DNA of 64,000 bases from Phenylobacterium aquaticum (GTDB lineage Bacteria; Pseudomonadota; Alphaproteobacteria; Caulobacterales; Caulobacteraceae). Each line of letters begins with the position of its first letter. Positions within the stretch are counted from its first letter, which is position 1. The stretch is from NCBI RefSeq assembly GCF_022695515.1, contig NZ_JALDPT010000013.1, positions 62,001 through 126,000 on the forward strand, in the 5' to 3' direction. Below, one piece after another: positions 40,340 through 50,059 of this stretch. The position numbers were made by a program, and so were the translations under genes. The notes beneath the pieces are model-generated. The model saw only the letters and a program-made list of their open reading frames with translations. It searched no databases and was not told where the DNA came from.

Positions 40340-41085
40340 CCATCACCCACGAGGACGAGCTCGAGAAACTCCGCCGGGTCGGACAGGTGGTCGCCCAGAC
40401 CCTGACCGCCATGGGCGCGGCCCTGGAGCCGGGCATGACGACCGCCGAGCTCGACCAGCTGGGTCGGGCCCTGCTGGAGCGCGAGGGCGCCCGCTCGGCC
40501 CCTGAGCTCTCCTACGGCTTTCCCGGCGCCACCTGCATCTCGGTGGGCCCGGACGTCGCTCACGGCATTCCGGGCGACACGGTCGTCAAGGCCGGCGACC
40601 TGATCAATATCGACGTCTCCGCCGAGATCGACGGCTTCTTCGGCGACACCGGGGCCAGCTTCGCCGTGCCGCCGGTGAAGCCCAGGATCGAACGGCTGTG
40701 CCGCGACGGGCGGCGCGCCATGTGGAGCGGCATCCGCGCGGTGAAGGCCGGCGGGCGGCTGAACGAGATCGGCCGCTCCATCGAGGGTTTCGCCCGCAAG
40801 AACGGCTATTCCCTGATCCGCAATCTGGCCAGCCACGGGGTCGGCGCCTCGCTGCACGAGGATCCCGGCGAGATCCCCACCTGGTACGAGCCGAAGGACG
40901 CGCGGCGCATCCATGAGGGCCTGGTCTTCACCATCGAGCCCTTCCTGTCGCTCGGCGCCGACTGGGTCGAGGAGCTGACCGACGACGGCTGGACCCTGAC
41001 CCCGCCCGGCGGCCAGCCCACGGTGCAGTACGAGCACACCCTGGTGGCCACGTCCCGCGGGCCGGTGGTCCTGACCCTGGCCTAG
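40336..41085 (+). CDS. map: Type I methionine aminopeptidase
   Basis: A 249-residue enzyme removing N-terminal Met from new proteins. Metal ligands fit INIDVSAEIDGFFGDTGASF (two Asp), ASHGVGASLHEDPGEIP (His), FTIEPFLSLG (Glu) and QYEHTLV (Glu). The motif GDLINIDVS and YGFPGATCISVGPDVAHGIP match the family. In the usual SVNEVVCHGIP segment it reads SVGPDVAHGIP, with Ala in place of Cys before the His. The start at 40336 follows aagggg. Another map copy elsewhere in the genome is possible. Confidence 0.9.
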   Translation: MTITHEDELEKLRRVGQVVAQTLTAMGAALEPGMTTAELDQLGRALLEREGARSAPELSYGFPGATCISVGPDVAHGIPGDTVVKAGDLINIDVSAEIDGFFGDTGASFAVPPVKPRIERLCRDGRRAMWSGIRAVKAGGRLNEIGRSIEGFARKNGYSLIRNLASHGVGASLHEDPGEIPTWYEPKDARRIHEGLVFTIEPFLSLGADWVEELTDDGWTLTPPGGQPTVQYEHTLVATSRGPVVLTLA

Positions 41086-41252
41086 TGGCCGGCCGCCAGC
41101 CCCTGGCGATCACGGGTCTGGATAGCAATATGATCCATCTGGAAGACCGGGAGCATCTGCCTTCGCGCCTCAAGCTTCGTGGGCGGCGGGGCGAGTAGAT
41201 CGAGATTCTTCGAGACGTTTCGCGCAAGGACGCCAATCTCTTGGACTCGGCA

Positions 41253-41280
41253 TTGACATCCCCTGACCCTTCCCCTATCC
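41253..41280 (+). promoter_or_regulatory. Candidate promoter for rpmH-rnpA-yidC
   Basis: A TTGACA at 41253 and CTATCC at 41275 with 16 bases between lie about 35 bases before the rpmH start. A GACTC (GANTC) site sits just upstream at 41244. Confidence 0.5.
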
Positions 41281-41313
41281 ACGCCGCTCGTTTTCGAGAC
41301 CGGAGTCATCAAC

Positions 41314-41448
41314 GTGAAGCGGACATTCCAGCCGTCGCGACTCGTGCGCAAGCGCCGTCACGGCTTCCGCGCGCGCATGGCCACCAAGAATGGCGTCAAG
41401 GTGGTTCAGCGTCGTCGCGCCAAGGGCCGCAAGCGCCTGACCGCCTAG
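41314..41448 (+). CDS. rpmH: 50S ribosomal protein L34
   Basis: A 44-residue, highly basic protein: [20 protein letters not shown], then [21 protein letters not shown]. This is the full-length L34 consensus. It starts with GTG at 41314, preceded by cggag. It is followed 25 bases later by rnpA and then yidC, the usual order near bacterial protein-synthesis genes. dnaA is not adjacent here. Confidence 0.97.
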   Translation: MKRTFQPSRLVRKRRHGFRARMATKNGVKVVQRRRAKGRKRLTA

Positions 41449-41473
41449 GACCGTTCGGTCTTAGGGTGTCCGC

Positions 41474-41884
41474 ATGACGGACCCCAGCTTTCCCATCGAA
41501 CGCATGAAGACGCGGCCACAGTTCCTGGCCGCGGCCAAGGCGCCGTCTTGCGCCAGGGGCGCTGTCGTCCTCCAGGCCCGGGATCGGGCCGACGACAGCC
41601 CCGTCGTGCGGGTGGGATTTACGGCCACCAAGAAGGTCGGCGGATCGGTGATCCGCAACCGCGCCAAACGGCGCATGCGCGAGGCCGCCCGGATGCTGAT
41701 TCCGGTCCTCGCCCGCCCGGGTCATGACTATGTCTTCATCGCCAGGGGCGGCGCGCCCACCCGGCCATGGGACCGTTTGCTTGACGACGTGAAAAGTGCG
41801 CTGTTAAGCCTCGCCGCCGATAGCGACACCCCCGCCCGCGCGCCTGCCCGCGCCCCTTCCCCCACAGTTCGAGCTGGCGCCTGA
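41474..41884 (+). CDS. rnpA: Ribonuclease P protein component
   Basis: A 136-residue subunit that helps the RNA part of RNase P mature tRNA 5' ends. The RNR motif is [15 protein letters not shown] (residues about 58-72). [22 protein letters not shown] is the N-terminal segment, and [11 protein letters not shown] the family's late strand. The C-terminus has an Ala/Pro-rich tail. Its stop overlaps the yidC start by one base (TGATG), so translation is coupled. The RNase P RNA gene is not in this window. Confidence 0.95.
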   Translation: MTDPSFPIERMKTRPQFLAAAKAPSCARGAVVLQARDRADDSPVVRVGFTATKKVGGSVIRNRAKRRMREAARMLIPVLARPGHDYVFIARGGAPTRPWDRLLDDVKSALLSLAADSDTPARAPARAPSPTVRAGA

Positions 41885-43665
41885 TGCCCGATCAATCCAA
41901 TCGCAACACCGTCATTTTCATGGTTTGCGCCGCCCTGATGCTGATCGCCTATCAGGTGTTCGTCATGGGGCCCCAGGCCAAGCGGCGGGAAGCCGAGCTG
42001 AAGGCCCGCGGCGGCGATCAGGTCCAGACCGTGCCCGGCGCGGCGGCCTCGATCCAGAAGGCCGTCTACCTGCCCCGCGACCAGGCCGCAGCCAAGAGTC
42101 CGCGCGTCCAGATCGACACGCCCGCGGTCTATGGCTCGGTGGCGCTCAAGGGCGCCCGCATCGACGACCTCTATCTGAAGGGCTACCGCCAGACGGTCGA
42201 TCCCAAGTCGCCGGCGGTGGAGCTGCTGCGCCCCGAAGGCGCCGAGCACGCCTGGTTCGCCGAGTTCGGCTGGGCCGGCGCCAATCTGCCCGGCCTGCCC
42301 ACCCCCGACACCGTCTGGACCCTGGCGGAGGGCGCCAAGCTCGCCCCCGGCCAGCCGATCACCCTGCGCTATGACAACGGCCAGGGCCTGGTGTTCAGCC
42401 GCAAGATCGCGGTCGACGACAAGTTCATGTTCACGGTGACCGACACGGTCGCCAACACCGCCGGCCAGGCGGTGACGCTCGCCCCCTACGCCTCGGTCCA
42501 GCGCCAGGGCATTCCGGCCGACGTCAACCGCTCCACCGCCCACGAGGGCGCGGTGGGCGTGCTCGACGGCGCCCTGCGCATGTTCAAGTACAAGGACTGG
42601 AAGAAGAACGGCGAGAAGGACTTCTCGTCCAACGGCGGCTGGCTCGGCATCACCGACAAGTACTGGCTGGCGGCGGTCGTTCCCGACCAGGGCGAAAACG
42701 TCCATTCCGCCTTCCGCGTGACCCAGGCCGGCGGCGTCGACATCTATGAATCCAACTTCGTCGCCCAGTCGCACACCATCGCGCCCGGCCAGGCGGTCAC
42801 CCATGTCAGCCACATGTTCGCCGGCGCCAAGACCGTGCCTGTGCTCAAGGCCTATCAGACCGACCTGAAGATCCCGCGGTTCACCGACGCCGTGGACTGG
42901 GGCGTCCTCTACTTCTTCACCAAGCCGATCTTCTGGATGCTGGAGCAGTTCAACGCCCTGTTCCACAATTTCGGCCTGTCGATCCTGGCGCTGACCGTGG
43001 TGGTCAAGGTGGCCTTCTTCTACCCGGCCAATCTCAGCTTCGAATCCATGACGAAGATGAAGAAGATCCAGCCGGAAACCGAGGCCCTGCGCACCAAGTT
43101 CAAGGACGATCCGGCCAAGCAGCAGCAGGAGCTGATGGCGCTCTATCAGCGCGAGAAGATCAATCCGCTCCTGGGCTGCCTGCCCATGCTGGCGACGATC
43201 CCGGTCTTCCTGGCCCTGTTCAAGGTGCTGAACGTGGCCATCGAGATGCGGCACGCGCCGTTCTTCGGCTGGGTCCAGGACCTGTCGTCGCGCGACCCGT
43301 CCACCGTCCTGAACCTGTTCGGCCTGATCCCCTGGGATCCGGCGACCACGCCGATGATCGGGACCTTCCTGGCCGGCAGCCTGCACATCGGCGTCTGGCC
43401 GCTGCTCTATGGGCTGTTCCAGTGGCTGACCATGGCCATGAGCCCGCCCGCCCCGGATCCGACCCAGCAGAAGATGATGCAGATGATGCCGATCATCTTC
43501 ACCTTCGTGCTGTCGCAAATGGCTGTGGGCCTCTTGATCTATTACACCTGGAGCAACCTGCTCACGATCCTGCAGCAGTACGTGATCATGCGCCGCTTCA
43601 AGGTCGACAACCCGATCGACCGGATCATCGCCCGGGTCACCGGCAAGCCCGTGGAAGCCAGTTGA
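41884..43665 (+). CDS. yidC: Membrane protein insertase YidC
   Basis: A 593-residue YidC/Oxa1 protein with an N-terminal signal-anchor ([20 protein letters not shown]), a large periplasmic beta-sandwich domain (about 80-340) and the insertase core in the C-terminal 230 residues ([25 protein letters not shown] start; [41 protein letters not shown]). It inserts proteins into the inner membrane alone or with SecYEG. It overlaps rnpA at its start and engB at its end. Confidence 0.97.
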   Translation: MPDQSNRNTVIFMVCAALMLIAYQVFVMGPQAKRREAELKARGGDQVQTVPGAAASIQKAVYLPRDQAAAKSPRVQIDTPAVYGSVALKGARIDDLYLKGYRQTVDPKSPAVELLRPEGAEHAWFAEFGWAGANLPGLPTPDTVWTLAEGAKLAPGQPITLRYDNGQGLVFSRKIAVDDKFMFTVTDTVANTAGQAVTLAPYASVQRQGIPADVNRSTAHEGAVGVLDGALRMFKYKDWKKNGEKDFSSNGGWLGITDKYWLAAVVPDQGENVHSAFRVTQAGGVDIYESNFVAQSHTIAPGQAVTHVSHMFAGAKTVPVLKAYQTDLKIPRFTDAVDWGVLYFFTKPIFWMLEQFNALFHNFGLSILALTVVVKVAFFYPANLSFESMTKMKKIQPETEALRTKFKDDPAKQQQELMALYQREKINPLLGCLPMLATIPVFLALFKVLNVAIEMRHAPFFGWVQDLSSRDPSTVLNLFGLIPWDPATTPMIGTFLAGSLHIGVWPLLYGLFQWLTMAMSPPAPDPTQQKMMQMMPIIFTFVLSQMAVGLLIYYTWSNLLTILQQYVIMRRFKVDNPIDRIIARVTGKPVEAS

Positions 43666-44333
43666 GCACGCCCGACGATCCCCTGTTCAGCGAAGAGCAG
43701 CTGGAAGCCGCGCGGATCCTGTTCGCCCGGCCCGCGACCTTCATGATGGGGGCGGTGGCCATCGACGGCCTGCCGGCGCCGGACCTGCCCGAAGTGGCCT
43801 TCGCCGGCCGCTCCAATGTCGGCAAGTCCTCGCTGATCAATGCGCTGGTCGGTCACCACCGGCTGGCGCGCGCCTCCAACGAGCCGGGCCGCACCCGCGA
43901 GGTGAACTTCTTCCTGCTCGACGACCGCCTGCGCCTGGTCGACCTGCCCGGCTATGGCTGGGCCAAGGCTTCCAAGGGCGTGGTCAAGAAGTTCCAGAAC
44001 CTGGGCCGCGACTATCTGCGCGGCCGGCCGAACCTGAAGCGGGCCTATCTGCTGATCGACGCCCGCCACGGCCTGAAGGACGTGGACAAGGAGCCGATGG
44101 ACGCCTTCGACAAGGCCGCCGTCTCCTACCAGATCATCCTGACCAAGTCGGACAAGATGAAGCCGCACGAAGTGGCCGCCGTCACCGCCCGCACCGAGGC
44201 GGCGATCGCCAAGCGTCCCGCCGCCTTTCCCCGTGTGCTGGCCACCTCCTCGGAGAAGGGCCTGGGCCTGCCCGAGCTGCGCGCCGAGATCGCCGCGGCC
44301 TGCGAGATCGACCTGGCGCCCGGCGCCATCTGA
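43662..44333 (+). CDS. engB: Ribosome biogenesis GTP-binding protein EngB/YihA
   Basis: A 223-residue GTPase needed for large-subunit maturation. G1 is [10 protein letters not shown]3 is DLPGYGW and G4 is [18 protein letters not shown] covers switch I. The start is TTG at 43662, overlapping the yidC stop (TTGA). The next Met (43744) would cut off the conserved [12 protein letters not shown] segment, so the TTG is preferred. Coupling to yidC and upstream rnpA is a conserved arrangement. Confidence 0.93.
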   Translation: MSTPDDPLFSEEQLEAARILFARPATFMMGAVAIDGLPAPDLPEVAFAGRSNVGKSSLINALVGHHRLARASNEPGRTREVNFFLLDDRLRLVDLPGYGWAKASKGVVKKFQNLGRDYLRGRPNLKRAYLLIDARHGLKDVDKEPMDAFDKAAVSYQIILTKSDKMKPHEVAAVTARTEAAIAKRPAAFPRVLATSSEKGLGLPELRAEIAAACEIDLAPGAI

Positions 44334-44403
44334 CCCGGCTCTGGCCTGACGCAGCGGTAGGGCGCTAGATCGCGGGACAAATCCCTTCGATCAGAGAGCT
44401 CCC

Positions 44404-45546
44404 ATGCTTCAGACCACCGGCCGCACCGTCTATGACGCCGACATGGAACTGTTCCGCGACCAGGTCCGGAAGTTCTACGAAAAGGCCCTGATCCCCAATC
44501 TCGACCGCTGGGAAGAAGACGGCCTCGTCGACCGCGATTTCTGGCTCGCCTGCGGCGAAGCCGGCATCCTCTGCCCGCAGGTGCCGACCGAATATGGCGG
44601 CCTGGGCCTCGACTACCGCTACAACGCCATCATCGGCGAGGAGCTGACCTATGCCGGGTCCAGCGCCGGCATCACGCTGCAGTCCGACATCGTCGTCGAC
44701 TACATCATCAATTACGGCTCGGAAGAGCAGAAGAAGAAGTGGCTGCCGGGCATGGTCTCCGGCGAGGTGATCACCGCCATCGCCATGACCGAGCCGGGCG
44801 CCGGCTCCGACCTGCAGGGCGTGCGCACCACCGCCAAGCGCGACGGCAACCACTATGTGATCTCGGGCTCCAAGACCTACATCACCAATGGCCAGAACGC
44901 CGACCTGATCGTGGTGGTCGCCAAGACCGATCCCGACAAGGGCGCCAAGGGCACCTCGCTGATCCTGGTCGAGGCCGACCGCGCCGGCTTCAAGCGCGGC
45001 CGCAACCTGGACAAGATCGGCCAGAACTCGGCCGACACCTCGGAGCTGTTCTTCGAGGACGTGCGGGTGCCGATCACCAACTGCCTGGGCGATGAGAACA
45101 TGGGCTTCATCTATCTGATGAGCCAGCTGCCCCAGGAGCGGCTGCAGATCGCCATCGCCGCCCAGGCCGGGGCGCAGCGCGCCTTCGACGAGGCGGTGAA
45201 GTTCACCAAGGAGCGCAAGGCCTTCAAGCAGACCGTGTTCGACTTCCAGAACACCCGCTTCACGCTCGGCGCCCTGAAGGCCAAGCTGCAGGCCGGCTGG
45301 GCCCACGCCGACTGGTGCCTGGCCCGCCACCTCAAGGGCGAGCTCACCGCCGCCGAGGCCTCGGCCGCCAAGCTGTTCCACACCGAGCTGCAATGGGAGG
45401 TCTGCGACGCCGCCCTGCAGCTGCACGGCGGGGCGGGCTACATGAACGAGTACCCCATCGCCCGCCTGTGGCGCGACGCCCGGGTGCAGCGCATCTACGG
45501 CGGCACCTCGGAGATCATGAAGGAAGTCGTCGCCCGGACGCTCTGA
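44404..45546 (+). CDS. Acyl-CoA dehydrogenase
   Basis: A 380-residue FAD enzyme oxidising acyl-CoA to enoyl-CoA. AMTEPGAGSDLQGVRTTA and YVISGSKTYITNGQNADL are the family signatures. Near the end it reads RIYGGTSEIMKEVVARTL: Gly replaces the Glu found in medium- and short-chain enzymes (YEGT), as in long-chain and isovaleryl-type enzymes, whose base lies in the helix at LPQERL. Substrate is thus probably a long or branched acyl chain. It lies between engB and a repeat element. Confidence 0.93.
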   Translation: MLQTTGRTVYDADMELFRDQVRKFYEKALIPNLDRWEEDGLVDRDFWLACGEAGILCPQVPTEYGGLGLDYRYNAIIGEELTYAGSSAGITLQSDIVVDYIINYGSEEQKKKWLPGMVSGEVITAIAMTEPGAGSDLQGVRTTAKRDGNHYVISGSKTYITNGQNADLIVVVAKTDPDKGAKGTSLILVEADRAGFKRGRNLDKIGQNSADTSELFFEDVRVPITNCLGDENMGFIYLMSQLPQERLQIAIAAQAGAQRAFDEAVKFTKERKAFKQTVFDFQNTRFTLGALKAKLQAGWAHADWCLARHLKGELTAAEASAAKLFHTELQWEVCDAALQLHGGAGYMNEYPIARLWRDARVQRIYGGTSEIMKEVVARTL

Positions 45547-45552
45547 TCTCAT

Positions 45553-45679
45553 CCTCCCCCGCATGGCGGGGGAGGGGGACCATGCACAGCATGGTGGAGG
45601 GGGCGAGGCTAGGCGCCGTGGGCGGGGCCGCCCCCTCCACCGGCTACGCCGGTCCCCCTCCCCCATGTCATGGGGGAGG
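45553..45679. repeat. Palindromic GC-rich intergenic repeat element
   Basis: The gap between two genes is filled by nested inverted repeats: cctcccccgcatggcgggggagg at the left in part, ggtggagggggc in the middle matching gccccctccacc, and ggtccccctcccccatg then tgggggagg at the right. Such elements are dispersed in Caulobacter-type genomes. It would fold as long hairpins and may also act as a transcription terminator. Confidence 0.75.
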
Positions 45680-45687
45680 AAAGCCTC

Positions 45688-46962
45688 CTACTTGCTCAGC
45701 ACCACATCCCCGCCCTTCATCACGAAGACCGGGTGCTGAAGGACCGTGACGTCGGCGAGCGGGTCGCCCTTCACGCCGACGATGTCGCCATAGAAGCCCT
45801 TGGCGACCTGACCCACGTCCTTCTCCTGGCCGAGCGCCTGGCTGGAGGTGACGGTGGCCGACTGGATGGCCTGCAAAGGCGTCGCGCCCCACTGGACCAT
45901 GGTCGCCAGCTGCTTGGCGTTGTCGCCGTGCGGATAGACGCCGGCGTCGGTGGAATAGATCATCTTCACACCGGCCTTGAGCGCCTTCTGGTAGTTCTGC
46001 CTCTGGATCAGGCCGATATCCCGGTCCTTCTGCAGGTTCTCCTCCAGCACGCCGTTCTTCTTGCCCTCGGCCTGGGTGTAGTCGGTGTTGTAGATGTCCA
46101 TGCCGAAATAGGCGCCCTTCTGCAGGGCGAGCTTGATGCCTTCGTCGTCGACCAGGCTGACATGCTCGATGGTGTCGACCCCGCCCAGGATCGAGGCCTT
46201 GATCCCCGAGGCGCCGTGGGCGTGGGCGGCGACCTTCATGCCGGTGGCGTGGGCCTCGTCGACGATGGCCTTGATCTCTTCCAGGGTCAGCTGCTGGGCG
46301 CCGGGGGTGTCGCCATGGCTGAACACCCCGCCGGTCGCGCAGATCTTGATGACCTGGGCGCCGTACTTGTGCAGCTGGCGGACCATCTTGCGGCCCTCGT
46401 CGGGGCTGTCGATCACCGCCGGCCCGCGCTGGTTCATGGAGGGCGGGAAGAAGGTCGAGTCGCAGTGGCCGCCGGTCGAGCCGATGGCGTAGGTGGCCGT
46501 CACGATCCGCGGGCCTTCCACGAAGCCGGCCTCGATCGCCTGGCGCAGGCCGACATCGTCATAATTGTCGGAGCCCACATTGCGGATGGTGGTGAAGCCC
46601 GCCTCCAACGTGTCCTTGGCGTTCTTGGTCGAGAGCACCGGCCAGAAGCTGTCGGTGAACAGGAGCGAATTATAGCCGCTGAACAGGGGCGAGGAGGTGA
46701 TGTGGGTGTGCATGTCGATCAGGCCCGGCAGCAGGGTCACCCCCGGCAGATTGACCAGCTCGGCGCCCACCGGAACCTGATCGCCCTGGTGGCCGACATA
46801 GCTGATCCGCCCGTCGGTGATGATCACCAGGGGCTTGTCGGCTTCCTTGCCGGTGACCACGTCGACCAGCTTGTCGGCGGTGACCGCGACGGTCTTGGCC
46901 TCAGCCCCGAAGGCGGTGAGCGCCACGAGGGCGGCGGTGGCGAACAGGGCGGTAAGGCGCAT
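45688..46962 (-). CDS. Secreted amidohydrolase-superfamily peptidase (Xaa-dipeptidase type)
   Basis: A 424-residue protein with a signal peptide (ATAALVALTAFGAEAK). GLIDMHTHITSSPLFSGYN gives the HxH metal site. The carboxylated Lys is in QVIKICATGGVFSHGDT; further His ligands are in VAAHAHGASGIKASI and DTIEHVSLV; the catalytic Asp is in MIYSTDAGVYPHGD. This matches the periplasmic dipeptidase group (with Caulobacter Xaa-Arg/Lys enzymes known). It probably cleaves dipeptides with a particular C-terminal residue, which cannot be told here. It is minus-strand and interrupts the engB-argB neighbourhood. Confidence 0.9.
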   Translation of the reverse strand: MRLTALFATAALVALTAFGAEAKTVAVTADKLVDVVTGKEADKPLVIITDGRISYVGHQGDQVPVGAELVNLPGVTLLPGLIDMHTHITSSPLFSGYNSLLFTDSFWPVLSTKNAKDTLEAGFTTIRNVGSDNYDDVGLRQAIEAGFVEGPRIVTATYAIGSTGGHCDSTFFPPSMNQRGPAVIDSPDEGRKMVRQLHKYGAQVIKICATGGVFSHGDTPGAQQLTLEEIKAIVDEAHATGMKVAAHAHGASGIKASILGGVDTIEHVSLVDDEGIKLALQKGAYFGMDIYNTDYTQAEGKKNGVLEENLQKDRDIGLIQRQNYQKALKAGVKMIYSTDAGVYPHGDNAKQLATMVQWGATPLQAIQSATVTSSQALGQEKDVGQVAKGFYGDIVGVKGDPLADVTVLQHPVFVMKGGDVVLSK

Positions 46963-47101
46963 GGGATCTCTCGGAACCGGGAAGCAAGGGCGGCGAAGCT
47001 AGCACGGCTGCGGCCCGCGTCGAGCCGCGAGGGATTCGCATCAGGTGACAGGGGGCCTCGTGTCCGCTATCGGAGCCCTCCGACCGGACGGAGCCCGCAC
47101 C

Positions 47102-48034
47102 TTGACCGACACGCCGAAGGACGAGGCCAACCTCGAGGACAAGGGTTGGGCGACCGCCAAGACCCTGGCCGAGGCCCTGCCCTATATCCAGCAGTACGAC
47201 CGCGAGACCGTGGTCATCAAATATGGCGGTCACGCCATGGGCCAGGAATCGACCGCCAAGCTGTTCGCCGCCGATTCCGTGCTGCTGAAGCTGCTCGGCC
47301 TGCACCCGGTCGTCGTCCACGGCGGCGGCCCGCAGATCTCGCGCATGCTGGACAAGGCCGGGGTGAAGTCGACCTTCATCGACGGCCTGCGGGTGACCGA
47401 CGAGGCCACCATGGAGGTCGCCGAGATGGTGCTGTCGGGCGCCATCAACAAGGAGATCGCCAACTGGATCACCCTGGCCGGCGCCGAGGCCGACGTGCGC
47501 GGCGTGGGCCTGTCCGGCAAGGACGCCCGGCTGATCACCGTCGAGCGCGCCGTGCGCACCCGCAAGGATCCTGACAGCCAGATCGAGCAGGTCGTGGACC
47601 TGGGCTTCGTGGGCGAGCCGACCCGGATCGACCCGCAGCTGATCCAGGGCCTGATCCACGCCGACCATGACTACATCCCGGTCATCGCCCCGATCGGCGT
47701 GTCCAAGGAAGGCCAGACCTTCAACATCAACGCCGACACCGTGGCGGGCGCCCTGGCCGGCGCCCTGCGCGCCAAGCGCATGCTGCTGCTCACTGACGTC
47801 GCCGGCGTGCTGGGCGCGGATGGCGAACTGATCCGCCAGATGAGCGTCGCCGAGGCCCGCGCGGCCATCGCCTCCGGGGTCGCCTCCGGCGGCATGATCC
47901 CCAAGCTGGAGACCGCCATCGCGGCGGTGGAATCCGGCGTCGAGGCCGTGGTCATCCTGGACGGTCGGCGTCCCCACGCCATGCTGGTCGAGCTGTTCAC
48001 CGAGCACGGGTCGGGCACGCTCATCACCCAATGA
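47102..48034 (+). CDS. argB: Acetylglutamate kinase
   Basis: A 310-residue kinase phosphorylating N-acetylglutamate, second step of arginine synthesis. [13 protein letters not shown] (P-loop-like), [18 protein letters not shown] and [14 protein letters not shown] are the family signatures. A GTG at 47060 with a strong aggggg site would add 14 residues; the TTG at 47102 gives the more usual length. The C-terminal regulatory loop for arginine feedback appears present. It overlaps the HAD gene by 4 bases. Confidence 0.94.
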   Translation: MTDTPKDEANLEDKGWATAKTLAEALPYIQQYDRETVVIKYGGHAMGQESTAKLFAADSVLLKLLGLHPVVVHGGGPQISRMLDKAGVKSTFIDGLRVTDEATMEVAEMVLSGAINKEIANWITLAGAEADVRGVGLSGKDARLITVERAVRTRKDPDSQIEQVVDLGFVGEPTRIDPQLIQGLIHADHDYIPVIAPIGVSKEGQTFNINADTVAGALAGALRAKRMLLLTDVAGVLGADGELIRQMSVAEARAAIASGVASGGMIPKLETAIAAVESGVEAVVILDGRRPHAMLVELFTEHGSGTLITQ

Positions 48035-48693
48035 CCGCCGACCTCGCCCATATCGACACGTGGCTGTTCGATCTCGACAACACCCTCTACCCGGCCGAGA
48101 GCGGGTTCATGGGCGATGTCGAGCGGCGGATGACCGACTTCGTCATGAAGGTCACCGGCCTGCCCCGCGACGAGGCCTTCGCCCTGCAGAAGACCTATCT
48201 GGCCGAGCATGGCCTGACCCTCGGCGGGCTGATGAAGCACCATGGCGTGGCGCCGGAGGACTTCCACGCCCTGTTCCACGACCTGTCGCTGGACGTCCTG
48301 GCCCATGACGCCGACCTGCTGGCGGGGCTGGAGCGCCTGCCCGGCCGACGGCTGATCTTCACCAACGCCGACGAGAAGCACGCCGTCCGCGTGCTGGAGC
48401 ACCTGAAGCTGGACCACCTGTTCGACGAGGTGTTCCACATCCACTCCTTCGGATTCGCGCCCAAGCCCGACCCGACGGGCTTCGAGCGGATGATCGCCGC
48501 CCATGGCATGGATCCGGTCGCCACCGCCTTCTTCGAGGACTCCGAGCGTAATCTGAAGCCCGCCTTCGACCTGGGGATGACCACGGTCCTGGTGGGCGCG
48601 CATGCGGACGCCTCCGCCGCCCCCTTCGTCCACCACCGCACCCATAAGCTCGCGCCCTTCCTGGCCGGCGCGCGCCTCAAGGAAGCCGCCTGA
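48031..48693 (+). CDS. HAD-family pyrimidine 5'-nucleotidase
   Basis: A 220-residue phosphatase. The catalytic DLDNT (Asp14 and Asp16) starts the core; [21 protein letters not shown] gives motif II and FAPKPDP motif III with its Lys; the acidic motif is FEDSERNL. This is the SDT1/PHM8-like group, which removes phosphate from UMP or CMP. It is coupled to argB (ATGA) and shares its last base with the start of dapD (TGATG). Confidence 0.9.
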   Translation: MTADLAHIDTWLFDLDNTLYPAESGFMGDVERRMTDFVMKVTGLPRDEAFALQKTYLAEHGLTLGGLMKHHGVAPEDFHALFHDLSLDVLAHDADLLAGLERLPGRRLIFTNADEKHAVRVLEHLKLDHLFDEVFHIHSFGFAPKPDPTGFERMIAAHGMDPVATAFFEDSERNLKPAFDLGMTTVLVGAHADASAAPFVHHRTHKLAPFLAGARLKEAA

Positions 48694-49519
48694 TGTCCGC
48701 CGATCTGAAGTCCGTCATCGAAGCCGCCTGGGAAGACCGCGACGCGATCAACACGGGAACCCAAGGCGCCGTGCGCGAAGCCGTCGATGAGACCATCAAC
48801 CGCCTGGACGCCGGAACCCTGCGGGTCGCCAGCCGCGAGGCCGACGGGACCTGGGTGACCCACCAGTGGGCCAAGCAGGCGATCCTGTTGTCCTTCCGCC
48901 TCAACGCCAACCAGCTGGTCGAAGCCCCGCCGCCCGGTCCCTATTGGGACAAGGTGCCATCGAAGTTCACAGGCTGGGACGCGGCCCGCTTCGAGGCCGC
49001 CGGCTTCCGCGCGTGCCTGGCTGCGTCGTCCGCCGCGGGGCGTTCATCGCCAAGGGCGCGGTGCTGACGCCGTCCTTCGTCAACATCGGCGCCTATGTGG
49101 ACGAAGGCACCATGGTCGACACCTGGGCGACGGTCGGCTCCTGCGCCCAGATCGGCAAGAACGTCCATCTGTCCGGCGGCGCCGGCATCGGCGGCGTGCT
49201 GGAGCCCCTGCAGGCCAACCCGACCATCATCGAGGACAACTGCTTCATCGGCGCCCGCTCGGAAGTGGCCGAGGGCGTGATCGTCCGCGAGGGCTCGGTG
49301 CTGTCCATGGGCGTCTATCTGACTTCGACCACCCCGATCATCGACCGCAAGACCGGCCAGGTGACCACCGGCGAGGTGCCGCCCTACTCCGTCATCATGT
49401 CCGGCTCGCGCCCCAGCCCGCACGAAGGCATGCCGTCCACCTATTGCGCGGTGATCATGAAGACCGTCGACGCCCGCACCCGCTCCAAGACCTCGATCAA
49501 CGAGCTGCTGCGCGACTGA
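48693..49519 (+). pseudogene. dapD: Tetrahydrodipicolinate N-succinyltransferase (DapD), split by a one-base deletion
   Basis: The first frame gives the DapD N-domain ([20 protein letters not shown] to [17 protein letters not shown]). At about 49012 the frame is lost. The second frame continues as [20 protein letters not shown] through [20 protein letters not shown] and [20 protein letters not shown], the left-handed beta-helix, to [10 protein letters not shown] at 49519. Adding one base in cgcgcgtg (cgcgccgtg) restores a full-length gene of about 275 codons. DapD is normally needed for lysine and cell-wall synthesis, so a base-calling error is more likely than true loss. Confidence 0.92.
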
Positions 49520-49522
49520 TCC

Positions 49523-49984
49523 CTAGGTCTCGTAGGGCGTGCCGTCCTTGCGTTCATAAGCCTGGCCGCCCGCCGGCCAGGTGAGGTCGATATCGGGATA
49601 ATAGGTGGCGTCGACGTCGGGCAGACGTGACCCCACCTCCAGCAGCAGCACGTCCTGATCGGAGCGGTTCTGCAGGTGGTGGCCGTCCGGATCGCCGGCC
49701 GGGAAGCCGGCGCATTCGCCGACCGTCAGCAGCTCCTCGCCGAACTCGGTGACCAGCACCACCTCGCCCTCCAGCACGATGACGAACTCGTCCTCGGCCG
49801 AGTGCCAGTGGCGTTGGCTGGACCATTGGCCGGGCGCCAGCCGCATCATGTTCACCCCGAACTGGGTCAGGCCCGCCGCATCGCCCAGGCGCCAGCGGGT
49901 GCGCCCCTGGCACATGGCGTCGAATGGGGCCGGATAGGCGCTGCCGCTCTGGATGGGGGCGGCGACGGGATAGATCTTGGGCAT
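49523..49984 (-). CDS. Cupin-domain protein
   Basis: A 153-residue single-cupin protein. WHSAEDEFVIVLEGEVVLVTE (residues about 60-80) is cupin motif 1 with His and Glu metal ligands; DGHHLQNRSDQDVLLLEVGS is motif 2. It ends with an unusual YERKDGTPYET tail. Probably a metal-dependent sugar or small-molecule enzyme or binding protein. It converges with dapD 3 bases apart and faces the AT-rich regulator region upstream. Confidence 0.86.
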   Translation of the reverse strand: MPKIYPVAAPIQSGSAYPAPFDAMCQGRTRWRLGDAAGLTQFGVNMMRLAPGQWSSQRHWHSAEDEFVIVLEGEVVLVTEFGEELLTVGECAGFPAGDPDGHHLQNRSDQDVLLLEVGSRLPDVDATYYPDIDLTWPAGGQAYERKDGTPYET

Positions 49985-50059
49985 GGAACGCTCCGCTGAG
50001 ACCCGCCGATCCTAGGCGAGGATCGCCGCGCCGGCGACCCGCCCGCGCCCGTCGCTCCG

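Noticed and set aside
41082..41351. Minus-strand ORF of 89 codons between map and rpmH
   Set aside because: It overlaps the rpmH promoter and start and shows no domain; possible but not supportable.
45670..47574. 634-codon plus-strand ORF over the amidohydrolase and argB
   Set aside because: Shadow frame; both underlying genes are clear on their own frames.
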